Below, piece by piece: positions 22,845-34,615 of a stretch of DNA of 64,000 bases. The position numbers were made by a program, and so were the translations under genes. Position 1 is the first letter of the stretch; each line of letters begins with the position of its first letter. This DNA is from Anaeramoeba flamelloides (lineage: Eukaryota > Metamonada > Anaeramoebidae). The notes beneath the pieces are model-generated. The model made no database searches and was not told where the DNA came from. It worked only from the letters and a program-made list of their open reading frames with translations. The stretch covers positions 1,736,001 to 1,800,000 of the forward strand of contig JANTQA010000057.1 in the NCBI GenBank assembly GCA_027625915.1, given 5' to 3'.

Positions 22845-23292
22845 CAACCATTCCAAATCTACCATAAAATTTTAAATATAACAAAATTTTATTTTAGATA
22901 CTTTGTTTCCATTTTCGAAAAATTCTGAAATAAGAGTTGTTATTCAAAAAAAAATTTTTTAATAAATGAGCTATTATTCAAATTTTTGAAACATCAAAAA
23001 AAAAAATTCAAGATCCCTTAAAACTTAAAAATTAACCGTCCAAAAAAGCACAAAAAAATATCAATATTTATTGATCTTTAAAAATTTACCTTTTTTGAAC
23101 AATATTTTTGAGTGCTTCATGAGTCTTTAATTTTTTTTTTGTTTTTTCTCAAAAATTTGAATAATAGCTCATTTATTAAAAATTTTTTTTTTGAATAATA
23201 GCTCTTATTTCAAATTTTTTGAAAATGTAAAATAAAAATAGAAAAATCAATTGTGTTTTATTTAAAATTTTATGGTAGTATTGGAAAGACTG
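22845..23292. mobile_element. MITE family C, complete copy (TA-flanked)
   Basis: The left end is CAACCATTCCAAATCTACCA. The right end, inverted, is CAGTCTTTCCAATACTACCA. Both continue TAAAATTTTAAATA and are flanked by TA. The arms extend over about 150 bases, including the phrase AATAATAGCTC in both orientations. It is non-coding. Right ends only of the same family occur at about 30700-30752, 50385-50436 and 57870-57893. Tc1/mariner affinity is inferred from the TA flanks. Confidence 0.7.
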
Positions 23293-24059
23293 TATCAAAA
23301 AAAAAATAATAAAATGGAATTTCATACTCTATATTCATGGGAGTTAAATAATAACAAGTGTTCTTGGTAATTGTAATTTTTTGGTGAATCAACAATTTTT
23401 ATTGTTTTTTTATCGTTATGTAGGCATTGGACTTTTTAGATCCGAGGTGTTAGTACTAGTTTAGTATCAAAGAGAAAATTAATAGTTTAGGGTTACCTTG
23501 GATATCAAATTTTCTGAGCATAATGTGCACTTTAAAAGGTTAAAAGAGTATATCTATGTGAAGATTTAAATCATATCGATAATACATTAGCATAGTCTAA
23601 AGAACCTTCATTTCCAAAAATTTTATCTAGTTGAAATGAAGAAATTTTTATTATTGTAATCCCTTATTAAGAATTTTTTGTCTGTGTTTCAAGAGTTTTA
23701 AAGAAAACAAAATGATTAAAGAAGTTATAACTTCACCATCACTTGATTAACATTTATACCCAACCAAGTGGTTAGTAATTATAGTAAAATGAGTTAATTT
23801 AATATTTACGCCCTGAATAAGATATTTTTTAAAAAACACTGTTCTTAACATATTATTTCAATATATAAAAAATAATTTTTTTTTTTACATTTATTAAAAA
23901 ATATTTTATTGTTAATACTCATGCATGAAATAATGATTTTCAGAAAAAATTAACCAGTTACTAATTTTACACTTTTTGATAACTTCACTAAGAATAAACA
24001 CTCTTGATTAATAAAAGATCTTTGATCAAATATTATTTTTCAATAAATCTAACAATTCA

Positions 24060-24260
24060 AGGAAATGATCTCTATTAAATTTTTAACCCTAAATTTAATA
24101 GAGATCTAGATAATTTTTTGCCAATTACTTAGATTTGAAAGACCTGGTTTATTTTCATATTAAACTTATTTCTAGATGAGGAATCCTTATTTAGAAATCG
24201 GTCAAAAAAAAATAATAGAGATTAGTCCCTTAAGTCTCAAAAAAAATTTTTTTCACGTTT
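24060..24260. repeat. Dispersed repeat M, uninterrupted copy
   Basis: This is the continuous version of the repeat that is split at 5595/6345. It begins with a hairpin (CTCTATTAAATTTTTAACCC then AAATTTAATAGAG) and continues through GCCAATTACTTAGATTTG and GAGGAATCCTTATTTAG. Confidence 0.55.
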
Positions 24261-24439
24261 TATAAAGATTTTTTTCAAATTTAATCGAAAAAAATTTGAA
24301 TATTTTTTTTTTCACATTTAAGTCATTGTAATAATTATCTTTCAAAAAAATTAACATTTAATAAACATCTTTTAACTGGAGAATCAATTATTTTGACAAT
24401 TAAAAAAATTTTTTTGATTGAAATTGAAAAAAAAAACAC

Positions 24440-24810
24440 AGTTAAATTTTCTAGAATTCAAAACAATAGAGTAAAATCTTTGATTTTTCTCCACTCTTTT
24501 AAATCATGAATAAGAGTAGTTAGGTTTTCTTGAGTTTTCTGTTTATTTGTAAAATCGATAGATTTTATAGATAAAACAGAATCTCTGAGGAAAACCTGGA
24601 ACTTGACAACGCTCGAAAGGCACTTCCGTTAGGTTTTATGGTATTCAAAAGAACACAGTAAACTCAAAAAAATTACTCAATTCTTTTGAATTCTAGAAAA
24701 CCTATGGCACTTTCATTATATTTTTTCATAATTTGAAATGAATCGAGCAAAATCCTAGATTTTTTCCTATTCTATCAAACCCTGGAAAACCTAGGATACA
24801 AAATAGTTAT
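24440..24810. repeat. Hairpin-forming repeat cluster G, second locus
   Basis: Several copies of a motif with GAATTCAAAAGAA and GAAAACCTA in both orientations occur here. They include GGTATTCAAAAGAACACAG paired with TTCTTTTGAATTCTAGAAAA. It resembles the cluster at 9463-9830 and a shorter piece at 43160-43275. No function is recognised. Confidence 0.5.
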
Positions 24811-25309
24811 CATAAGAAATTATTTTTCTCTATTTCGGTTTTATTAGGCAAGCACAGCATCTTTAAAAAGTATAAGTTATTATCTATCAAGATATAGACC
24901 TCAAAATTAAATTAAACTAAAATCCATCCATTCTTTATTGGGAATTTTTTACCCGAAAAAACACCTTTTTTTCACGTACAGAGACTTTTCAAAATCGTAG
25001 TACTATTAACAACAATAATTAGAATAGTCCCAAGAATTCAAAGTTCTGGAATATTGATTAATAAAATTTATTAATAATGATGAAAGTTTAATAAAAGTAG
25101 CAGTTTTATCCAAAATATTTTTTTTTCAATTTTATTTTTTCATACAAATGTAGTCAAAATAAAAGTTTTAAATATTTTCTATTCTTTTGGAGAAAAGTTA
25201 ATTTTTTATCAAAAATCTTTTTAGAAAAAAATAAAAACTCAGCCATAATTAATCTAGATCAATGATCAATAATATATACCTGATGCTTTGGAGTTTGTTA
25301 AATAAATTT

Positions 25310-25535
25310 CCATTTTTTTTTTTTTTTTGAGCAAAATCCCAGTGCGAGATATCGATCCTACAATTTACACACAGTTCAATTGCCAACTATCCATATTACA
25401 CCGAAAGTTGAATTCGGTTCCCATTCGTTCGTTCACTTGCTTTCACTCCCATTCACAATGTTTCATTGAGTATTATTTGGTACAGTTAAGCTTTGCTCTA
25501 TTTGCTAAAGTTCGGTTTTCTTTTTTTAAGATTTG
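25310..25535 (-). mobile_element. Possible SINE or retroposed tRNA-like sequence
   Basis: Read on the minus strand, a block of unusually balanced base composition ends GGATCGATATCTCGCACTGG then GATTTTGCTC and is followed at once by a run of about 16 A. GGATCGATATC loosely resembles a tRNA B box, and AGTTGGCAATTG about 30 bases before it loosely resembles D-arm sequence. A poly-A tail after a tRNA-like head suggests retroposition. There is no second copy in the window. The plus strand also has a 69-codon open stretch without recognisable domains. This is uncertain. Confidence 0.3.
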
Positions 25536-25765
25536 ATCATAACATAGTCAGTTTCAAATCCAATAATGGTTAATAAGTTTATCAATTCTTAAAATGATTT
25601 TTAATGACTTATAATTACTCCAAATATTGGAAAGAACAAAAAAAAATGTAGGGGAAAACTCAAACAACATAAAAAAAGTGAATTTGGAAAAAAGTAAAAA
25701 GTATAAAAAATTAAAATTTGTTTATTTTTTGAATTTTTTCATTTAATTAGTTGAGTTCAACAAAG

Positions 25766-25803
<38 letters not shown>

Positions 25804-26094
25804 AAATTCTAGGTTCAATAAGTTTTTTAAAAAAAACAAAAAAAAAATTATCTGATAAATTTTGAAAATTCTTCAGAAATTGTCTAAAAAAAATATCTTT
25901 CAAAACACTTGAAAATAAATATATCTATAATTTTACTTTTATATGTATACAGTTTATGTCATGTTGTATTGATTGCACGTGTTGTATAAGTTATATAAAT
26001 TGTTATATTAATTAGGAACATAAAAAATTATTAAAACAATCATCAATACAAATTTATGAAAAATAATGGCCCCAAATAAGGATTTGAAAAGGTA

Positions 26095-28030
26095 TTAGTT
26101 CTTTACACGTACTTTCTTCAAAGTAGGTATAGAAAGAATTTCAAGATCCTTAGAATATCTATTGTATATAAATGGGATTTGTTTTTGTGGTTTATGGTTT
26201 TGCAATTCTGCTTTGATTCTATCAAGTAATAAATTAATTGCAACTATATTACTTGAGCCTCTAAGAATAATTACATCGGAGAATTTTCTTTTCTATTAGT
26301 TTTTTTTTTTAATTTTTGATTTTTTTTTTAAATGAAAGCAATATACAAAATAAAATTATTAGAAAATTTTTTAATGATTCAATGGAATTTTTGTTGAATT
26401 AACCTTCATAGGTTAACGCATTAGCATTATTTAAAAATCATATTGAAAAAAATTTTCATTTCATTTCTTGGGTATTATTATATTAGTTTTGAATTAAAAT
26501 TGTTTTAGTCTTGGTACATTACATTTCTTTGATATTGATGAAAATGGGTCGATAGCATTTTATGTTCTTCAGTTCTTGGTAAAAATGATCATGCATAATT
26601 TGTGTAATTTATTAGTATTGCTTAATTAAAGCTGTTTTTTCTAAAAAAAGTTTTTATTGTGGAAATGAAAATATTTCAATTAAAGTTTGTTGCCTGTTTT
26701 TAGAGACACTTTTTTAAAAACTTTTTTGATACCCTTTTTTTAAAACTGAAAAAATCATTTCAAAAAAGTGAAAAAAGAAAGCTTTAAAACGTTTCAATTA
26801 AGCTGTTCTATTATATTACGAAGTTTAAACTGTTTGGAGCTCCTTTTGAAAAGTTTTTGTATTAATTCGAAAAAAATGAAATTCTCACTTTTTTTAATTT
26901 GCTTTATTTTATTAAAAATAAAGGAAATTTAGAATCATCACTCGAAAGAAATTGTGATGTTGGATTATCACTTATTTTTTCGATTCTTTTCCAAAAACAT
27001 ACCAATGTTCAAAGGAACTTTGCAAACAATTATTCCTACGGGTCATTAAGTAAGATAGGTTTTGATAAAATCAAATTGAAAAAGTGAAAAATTATTTCTA
27101 CTTTTCAAAGATCAAACACAATTTTTTTCGTTACGTAAAACGAAGAGTAACATTTGCTTTGATCTCTCAAATCAAAAATCAAGTCAAAAAAAAAAAGACA
27201 ACACAAAATTTACCTTGTAAGCAAAAGAAAAGAATTGAAAAGAGAAGAAAAGAAAAAAAGAAATTATTGGACAGCCACTTACTGGAGCTACAAAATTCTC
27301 AAAACCAGGTTTTACAAATCTAAAATACTGTTCAATCACACCGTTTATTGTTCTGCCCCTTTCACTTGTATCCCTTAAGATTCTTCTAGATAATCTTATA
27401 TCACTATCAACATCAACAAAAATCTTCATATCGTACAAGTCTCTTAATTCCTTTGTTTCGAATGTGAAAATGCCCTCAATTAAAATGACATCCCCAGAGA
27501 CTTGGTGCGTCTTTTTGGTTCGTGAGTGGGACACAAAATCATAATCTGGGCATTGAACAACTTTTCCCTTTTTCAGCTCTCTTAGTTTTTCAGCCAACAA
27601 GTCAAGATCAATTGCAAGAGGGGAGTCAAAGTTATAGTTCGCAGAGTCTTGTCTCTGTTCTTTGGTTAAAGGTTTGTAAAACCAGTCTTGTGCAATAATA
27701 TCAACCTTTTTCCCTTTTAATTGTCTGATGATCTCACGACACACAGATGTTTTTCCTGAAGCAGAACCTTTTGGTTTCGTTTTGTTATCAGAAGAAGAGT
27801 TAATCAAGAGAAAAGGAGTTTGTTTTAAAAAATTGAGATTTATTTTATTTTGGAAATTTTAAAGGAAATGAATAATTTTGCATTTTGTCCTGTTTGAAAA
27901 AAAAAAAAAATCAAAGATTAGACTTACCTCCACAAACACCAACCAAGAAGGCCTCAGGTTTTAAAAATGGCTTTGTTTCTTGTTTAAATAAATTTTCATA
28001 ATGGAAAGAACTGTTTGGAAGGGAAGACAT
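26095..28030 (-). CDS. UCK: Uridine-cytidine kinase, three exons
   Basis: Exons on the minus strand are 28030-27928, 27767-27283 and 26292-26095 with GT-AG introns of 160 and 990 bp; phases 1 and 0 fit exactly. The product is about 261 residues, the usual length of the family. It phosphorylates uridine and cytidine to UMP and CMP in pyrimidine salvage in the cytosol. Seen in order: the P-loop GGSASGKTS (Gly completed across intron 1); AQDWFYKPL at the Asp-x-Phe-Tyr substrate loop; NFDSPLAID; CPDYDFVSHSR for nucleoside binding; VILIEGIFTF; the lid LSRRILRDTSERGR; and after intron 2 KRKFSDVIILRG with NIVAINLLLDRI. These match uridine kinase and exclude phosphoribulokinase. The start ATG gives a 28-residue lead before the P-loop. 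Intron 2 holds an unexplained open stretch on the opposite strand near 26935-27060. Confidence 0.93.
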
Positions 28031-28966
28031 TGGAAAAATAATTATAAAAAATAAAAATTTGTTATTTTGGAAAAATGAATTTTTTTTTGATGTTTTTGAA
28101 AAAAAATGAATTTAAAAAGCTGTTAAATCATCAAAGACTTTGACACTTCATAGGTCTTTTATTTTTTTAACATAGTAGTCGAAAGAAGAGATTAATTTGG
28201 GTCTTTTTATTGATTTTAGATTATTAAGTAAACATCTGCAAAAATTAAATACGTAATTAGGTTTTTGTTCATTCTTGTGTAACAAAATTGATTCTTTTCT
28301 CTTGACGAACTCTTTTTTTTGTGCTTTTGTAGTTTTACAACTTGGTTTTTAAAACGAACAAATAGCTTTCAAGAGTGATTTACTTTTTATTTGAATATTT
28401 TGAGATCTTTCTTTATTTTTTTTGTAAACAGAGAATTGGTGTTTCAAAGAACAGAACAATGTCGCGTTTTTTTTTTTCTAAAGTTTCTTGTGTCAAATGG
28501 TTTTTATCTTTTACGGATCTTTGTTCAGAAAACAATTTTTTTCCCTTTAAGACACAGCTCCATCACATACTCCTTTCTTACTAACACCCATTCTAATTGA
28601 ATGGAAATCAGATTCATGGTCTTCAATTAAAATGGATCTCAGACATCTCTGATAAAATTTTATTATTTGTAAGGGAGAAGATTAAAATTAAAGTAAGTTG
28701 TTGTAGGGTGTAAATAATATTAGTGTGACATGGCTCAAATAGTTTCTGTGACTCTAAAAAATCTACAAGATCTCAAAAAGTGCCCAAATATCGACACTTC
28801 AAAATCAACATAGGTGTTTTCAAAATTATATATTCTTACTATTCTAATTGAAATTTGGGTGTATAAATCTTTGGTGTTTTTTTTCTAAAAATTTCCTCTT
28901 TTTTGATTGTTGATTTTTTTATGGCCACTTTTCACTGTGTCTCGAAAAAATCAGATTAGTAAAGTA

Positions 28967-29441
28967 CAGTGGTGGAAATAACCCGTTCAGAAAACCTTTA
29001 ACCCATTACTAAAATTTAATTCATGTTTTTTTTTCAGACTTGGGTATTGGAAGACTAGAAATAACTTATAGATTCTTGGTTCAGATCCAAATTGACTTTT
29101 GAGGTTAGATCTTTGATTAATCAAAATTGCTCAATTATACTAAATACTTTTGTTTCGAAGTTTTCATCATATTTACAAAATTTGTGAGATTAAATGATTA
29201 TTTTATAAAAATTCACAAAATGAAATTTTGCTCATTTTTTTGTCAAAAAATTACATTTTAATCTTACAGTATCTTCATAATTCTTTTTTAAAATTTATTT
29301 AAAGAACCCAATTTCTTGTTTATATACCGTTGTCATCCCATTGATTTGTCCCTGTTATTTCTAGATCCTGCCAATATTTTTTGCATGAGTTAAATTTTTG
29401 TAATGGGTTAAAATAAAAAACACGGGTTAGTTACACCACTG
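28967..29441. mobile_element. MITE family B (TA-flanked, Tc1/mariner-like)
   Basis: The left end is CAGTGGTGGAAATAACCCGT and the right end, inverted, is CAGTGGTGTAACTAACCCGT, each bordered by TA. This CAGTGGTG start with TA duplication is characteristic of Tc1-like elements. Inner arms share TTTAACCCATTAC and its complement. At 475 bases with no transposase frame, it is non-autonomous. A possible second end, CAGTAGTGGAGCTAAACC, is at 60658. Confidence 0.8.
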
Positions 29442-30185
29442 TAGTACTATTTTATAGATCTCATAAATTTAAATGATCCTTGTTATTAGAAGAAAAAGGC
29501 AACAATTTCAGAAAAAAAAACTGATTTTAGAGACAAAATTAAATGTTCAAGACTCCAAAGTTGAAAAAGATATCTCTTTCAAATTTGTTAATTGAGAAAT
29601 TGATGTTTGTTGCTTAAACAATTTGATTTTTTTCAAATATTAAACAATTAACCTTGCATGGATTATTTTGACAAATTGCTTTCAAATATTGGAAATACAC
29701 TGATATTATAAATAGCTTCAAAATAAATAATAAACAATATCATCTTTTAAAGTAAAATTTGAATTACTTTTACAAATCTAATATGCACAATTAAAATATT
29801 AATATTACCCAGCTTGAAAAAAACAAGTTTTAGAACCCTCAAAAGAAAAAATTTTTTTAATTTTTTAATTTCAAAGACTAACTCTATAATCATTAACAAA
29901 AAAACCCAAAGATTAGTTTTTTTGTTACTTTTTATAAAAATATTTGTAACATCAATATATTTCAAATTTATGAAAAGTAAATTTGCAAAATAATCAAAGG
30001 TTAGTGATTTTAATTCTTTAAAAGCATTCATCTTAATCATAATTAATCCCCAGTTTGATTCAAATTTATGAAAGATAGTTGATATCAAGATTACATCAAA
30101 AAAAGAAATCTATTATTTAAACTTAAAAACAATATAATTCTTTTCTTTTCTTTGTTTTTCTTTTATTTGAATAAATAATAGTTAC

Positions 30186-30263
<78 letters not shown>

Positions 30264-30264
30264 A
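30186..30264. repeat. CA microsatellite followed by TA repeat
   Basis: About 30 CA units (30186-30245) run into about ten TA units (to 30264). It has the same layout as the tract at 48580-48728. Confidence 0.95.
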
Positions 30265-30699
30265 ATATTGTAAAATATTTAAACTTTTTTTGAGTTGAGT
30301 TTTAAAATGTTAGAAATAGGTTTAGTAAAAAATAGTACCACAAAACTTGTTGAAATTTTGTCAACAATTTTTGATCATTCAAATTTTTAGATAAAATTAA
30401 CTAATTTTATTTAAGTTATTGTATCCAAACAAAACCCACAATTGAATTTAAGATAACACCTATCATTTGAAAATAATTTCGCAATTTAAGAAAACAGATA
30501 AACTCATACCTTATTTTAAAAAAGAAACAAAAATAAAAAATAAAATAAAAGAGAAAATAACGCTAAAAGGAGAATCATATTTTGAAAAATCAAAATTATT
30601 TCATAATTCCAAGAAACTATGACATTGTTATTATCAAAATGAGTTACATACATTGCAAACCCACCTTACATTTTCATATTATGGTTGGAAAAAATGAAT

Positions 30700-30752
30700 T
30701 AAAATATGAAATTTGGTTCATAAAAAAGTTTATAGAAGCCTTGGGAAGACTG
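30700..30752. repeat. Solo right end of MITE family C
   Basis: TTTATAGAAGCCTTGGGAAG then ACTG-TA matches the right terminus of the element at 22845-23292 and the solo end at 50436. No left end was seen nearby. Confidence 0.4.
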
Positions 30753-31088
30753 TATATTGTGCCCAAAATATTAGAATGTGGTGTATTTATATTACTAAAC
30801 CTTTCCTAATGAATAAGAAAGAATTTTTTTTATTAAACCCCAGAACTTATTTGAAAATATTTTTTAGTTGCCTATTCCACCCCCTTCAAAAATAAATCTA
30901 CTTCTAAACTGGAAGATAATTAAAAAGTTAATCAAAAGGGATTTGAATGAACCGGAATTGAAGTAATTTCTTAATAACATTTGGTGATTTATTCAACAAA
31001 TAATAATAATAATAATAATAATAATATGGATAATATAATGACAAAAATGAGAAATAAAAATATAAATACCAAATCATAACAAAAATTA

Positions 31089-32657
31089 TTATTTAAAGGT
31101 CTTAGAAAGAAAATCTTCCAACCCTTTTTTGTTTAAATTTGGGAAATCCAATTGGTGCTTGAAGGCGGCTTGTATCGCTTTACCAATTAAAGGGCCCTTT
31201 TTAATTTGGAGAATTCGTTTAATATCTCCACCATTTAATAAGGGCCTTAAATTCCAAGCCTCGTTTAATTGTAAATCATTAATCTTTTGAGTAATTGTAT
31301 TGAAATCGCCAGAATGTGGGGAAAATATTTTGCATAATACGATTACATCAAACCAAGACTCCCTAAAGGTTCTTACAATTAACCCTAATTCAGAACGGCT
31401 AATCTCTTCGATTGTTGGTAAAATTTCAATAAATTGGTTAACCCCTTGATGCAACAAGCCAACCTGGTTAGATATTTTTTTTGGGAAACAAAGATTTTCA
31501 AAAAGAATTACATTTGACATTTGGATCGTATTTTTTTTCTTTTTCATCACAAGCTTACAGTACGGCAATAATAAACAGCCCAAGATCACAGCGGGTGTTC
31601 TAATCTTGGGAACATCAATTAAGAAAGGTTTTAATTTCTTCAGATTATTTAAAGCAGTTTGCGGAAAGCTCTCTTGGTAATAATCACGATGATAAAAAAT
31701 GGCAGAGTAAATGTTCAATTTACACAGCTTTTTGAACCCAACATAAGGCCTATCGCTTGATAGTATTGATTGCAACTCACTAGATATCCTTTCTTTTGAA
31801 ATATTATTTCTTAGCGCATGAAGCAATTTTTCATTATTCACACTTTTTTCAGTTTCTTCATGGATTTGGAAACCATATCGGGTAGAATACTTTATTAACC
31901 TTAAAATACGCAAAGGATCGTCGGTAAATGTTTCTAGGGGTGGTAATGGTGTTCGAATGATCCCATTTTTTAAATCATTAATACCATACCCCGTAAAGTC
32001 TTCAATTGATTTGCTCTGGATATTATAGAACAAGGCATTGATTGTCAGATCTCTTCGGTGGGCATCTGTAGTTGGATCCCCCAAATAGATTTTTTGACCC
32101 GTTGAACTCGTGGTATGCTTTTTTGTTTTGTTTTTGATATTTTGATTTTCTTCTTCACTTTCTTTTTCTTTTTCCTCTTTTGTTTCCTTTTTTTTGTTTT
32201 CTTCTTTTTCTTTGTTTTCGTTTTTTTCCTTTTTTCCATTTTGAAATTCCTCTCCTCCTTTTGCAAAATCGTCCTTACGCAAATTTGTAAAATCAATCCA
32301 TTGTCCAAATATTTTCATTCTTGTTGTTTCTAAGTGCTTTGACAAATTTGGGTTTGATTTGATTATGGCCATTGTGGCTTCTTTTTCTTTTAAAACTTCC
32401 GTTTGATAACGATTAACATATTTCCCAAATGTCGATCCTAACATATCGTCAAGTGCTAAGTCAATATCATTAGATTCCCTCCCTAGCAATTTGTCCCTAA
32501 CCCATCCCCCTGCTACACGAATTGTAGTCTTCAAGGAATAACATTTGCAAACAGCCAATAAATGATTAAACAGTTTTTGTTCAAAATTTGTGAGAGAAAT
32601 CGTAAGGATTGTATTTTCGAGGTCTTGGAGTTTTGTTGGTTTGTTTCTTTTTGTCAT
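31089..32657 (-). CDS. TRNT1: CCA-adding tRNA nucleotidyltransferase
   Basis: This single-exon gene encodes 522 residues and ends in TAA. The enzyme adds or repairs the 3' CCA of tRNAs without a template, in nucleus, cytosol and usually mitochondria. The class II nucleotidyltransferase signature is plain: RVAGGWVRDKLLG (residues 47-59), then catalytic Asp64 and Asp66 in NDIDLALDD; RRDLTINALFYN (201-212), which positions ribose; EDFTGYGINDLKNGIIRTP (about 219-237); and DDPLRILRLIKYSTRYGF (246-263) with the EDxxR-like base-selecting region and ERISSEL after it. An insertion of about 45 residues, almost only Lys, Glu and Asn (about 141-185), separates the catalytic Asp region from the RRD motif. 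It probably forms a loop that interrupts the palm domain. I see no clear mitochondrial presequence. The start ATG is the first in frame, and the N-terminal helix is of family length. Confidence 0.95.
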   Translation of the reverse strand: MTKRNKPTKLQDLENTILTISLTNFEQKLFNHLLAVCKCYSLKTTIRVAGGWVRDKLLGRESNDIDLALDDMLGSTFGKYVNRYQTEVLKEKEATMAIIKSNPNLSKHLETTRMKIFGQWIDFTNLRKDDFAKGGEEFQNGKKEKNENKEKEENKKKETKEEKEKESEEENQNIKNKTKKHTTSSTGQKIYLGDPTTDAHRRDLTINALFYNIQSKSIEDFTGYGINDLKNGIIRTPLPPLETFTDDPLRILRLIKYSTRYGFQIHEETEKSVNNEKLLHALRNNISKERISSELQSILSSDRPYVGFKKLCKLNIYSAIFYHRDYYQESFPQTALNNLKKLKPFLIDVPKIRTPAVILGCLLLPYCKLVMKKKKNTIQMSNVILFENLCFPKKISNQVGLLHQGVNQFIEILPTIEEISRSELGLIVRTFRESWFDVIVLCKIFSPHSGDFNTITQKINDLQLNEAWNLRPLLNGGDIKRILQIKKGPLIGKAIQAAFKHQLDFPNLNKKGLEDFLSKTFK

Positions 32658-33499
32658 TGAAAAATGGAAGTGGGTGAATTTTCAAGAAAAATGGAAAAAA
32701 TTTCAGATACTAATGCATTTTTATTTTCAAACAAGTAAACTTTATAAAAACTGGGGAATATACTGTTAATTGTAAAATAAATCGGACAAAATTTTCATTC
32801 ATCGTTCCCAAAAAAATCTTTGAAATAATCTTTGAAAATCGAATTATTTTTCAACCATATAACGTGTTTAACGTGGTTAGAGGATCGGGGCTATCAAAAT
32901 TCTGTATTCAAAGGATTTTTGAAATCATAATTTAATTTTGGAAAGATAAATGAAAATTTTGTCCGATTTATTTTTCAATTAATAGTATTAAGTAAAACTT
33001 AAATTTCATTGTTTCTTGAAAATAGAACTCAAGTTGTTATTTGATTTTCTAAAAGTTTAAATATCAAAACGAAATAGGAAAACTTTTTTTTTTGAAATGT
33101 TGTGATTGTTTGAAAATAAGACATTCTTATTTCTCATTACTTTGTTTTAATGAATTAAATCCGAACAAAAAGTTCAATCAGTTGTAGGTATTGTCTTAAA
33201 AGTGTTGTTGTTTTAAACTTTTATAAAAACTGGTAAATAGAATATATTTACTGTTGTCAAAAATAATATGTGTAAAAAAGTTTAATCTGCGTTTAGTCAT
33301 AAAAAACATGTTTTTATTTCAGAGAAGACCTACACATTAAAGGATGAAAAAAAAACTGACAATAAACTATCTGTTAATATGGTATTGATTTTTGATAATT
33401 CTTTTCTTAAAAAAGTGATTTGAAAAATAAAGGATTAAATTTGAAACTTTTTCTGAATATAATAAATCTAATTTTTAAGGGATCACCGCCTGAGAACAA

Positions 33500-34615
33500 C
33501 AGGGTAAAATTATAAAATATTTTATTGGTAATATACTTACAATTTTTGTATATGTATAAGTGCCAAAAAATTCTGATCAACTAAGAAACACAAGAAAGTT
33601 TTTTTTTTTTGTTAGATCATTTTTTTTTTCTTATTTTTTTCTTAAAAAGAAAACTTTTAAATTCATTTGATTTGATTTCTTGAATTATAACAGGTTTTTA
33701 TCCTTTTTATTACTATTTCCATCATTATTATACAATAACAAATCTTTATTACCAGTAACATTAAAATAAAGATTTTTTGAATTTTTGAGATAATTCTTTT
33801 GGTTAACCAAAAAATTGATTTATTCAACATATTGTAAAATAGTTGTTTTTTTTTAAGAAGAAATGGTTATATCAATATTAGTACCTTAAAGTCATTTAAA
33901 CATTTTGAAAAATCTTATCTTTGAACAAAAACAAAATTTCTTGTTAAAATAAATTTTTTTTCGAAGATATTTGGGAATTTTGTAATTTTTACCTAAAATC
34001 TAAAATCAATTTTTTTCGAGCAAAAATGATTTAAATTGTTATTAGGTTCTTGTGAATAAGACCAAAGAATTTGATAAAAGAAATTTTTTAAAATTGAATA
34101 ATTTTTTTCATTTTTTGAAAAACAAGTAAAAGGTTTTCTTAAAACTTTAAACCTGAAAGAATAAATAATTTTTACTTAATAGATCTCAATTTCATTCATA
34201 AATTTTTTAAAATTCTTTCAAATTTTCATTTATTGAAACACCTACCCCTCAATTAGTTTTGTTGGCTGGGGGTTCGATTGGAATATTAATAATTATAACA
34301 TTAACAAAAAAATACAAAATTTTCTTTTCAAAATCAATACTTTTAAAATAAAAAGAAAAATATTTTTTCCCTTTTTCAAGAATTAACTTAATTTTTAATA
34401 AAAATAATTGGTTAATTTTTTTATATATAAATATAGATATATGTAACATGTCAATTTTTTTTTTTTTTTTTCAAAAGATAGATGAAAATTGATAAATTTT
34501 TTTGGAAGGGGTTAATTCATTTATTTCCATAAGCCAAAAGACAAATTATAAAAAAAAAATTCAAGATCACGACAAGATTTCATTTTCTTTTTAAAAAATA
34601 TTACCCCTTTTAAAA
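33500..34615. repeat. Dispersed 1.1-kb repeat H, copy 2
   Basis: Same order of landmarks as copy 1: CTGATCAACTAAGAAA, TTACTATTTCCATCATTATT, AGATATTTGGGAA, TTGTGAATAAGACCAAA, GACAAGATTTCATTTT. Orientation is the same. Confidence 0.65.

Larger units (their letters stand above)
20113..26094. other. 6-kb intergenic region rich in repeats
   Basis: This region lies between the ankyrin gene and the kinase gene. It contains repeat L interrupted by the TTAA-flanked element E, MITE C1, a partial repeat M copy, hairpin repeats G and a possible SINE. There is an A run of more than 30 bases at about 25769-25801. No convincing protein gene was seen. Confidence 0.6.
28031..31088. other. Intergenic region with MITE B, repeat N fragment and a CA tract
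   Basis: This region lies between the kinase gene and the tRNA nucleotidyltransferase gene. It contains the complete TA-flanked element 28967-29441, part of repeat N at about 29540-29720, the CA microsatellite at 30186-30264, a solo family C end at about 30700-30752, and an AAT repeat at about 31000-31025. Open stretches near 28375 and 30582 show no recognisable domain. Confidence 0.6.

Noticed and set aside
30582-30809. 75-codon plus-strand frame that at first recalled a transposase tail
   Set aside because: I could not find the DDE-type or WxxxSPDLNP motifs; it mostly covers the solo MITE C end.
34262-34285. GGGGGTTCGATTGG as a possible tRNA T arm
   Set aside because: No matching D arm, anticodon stem or acceptor stem could be drawn; it is inside repeat H.
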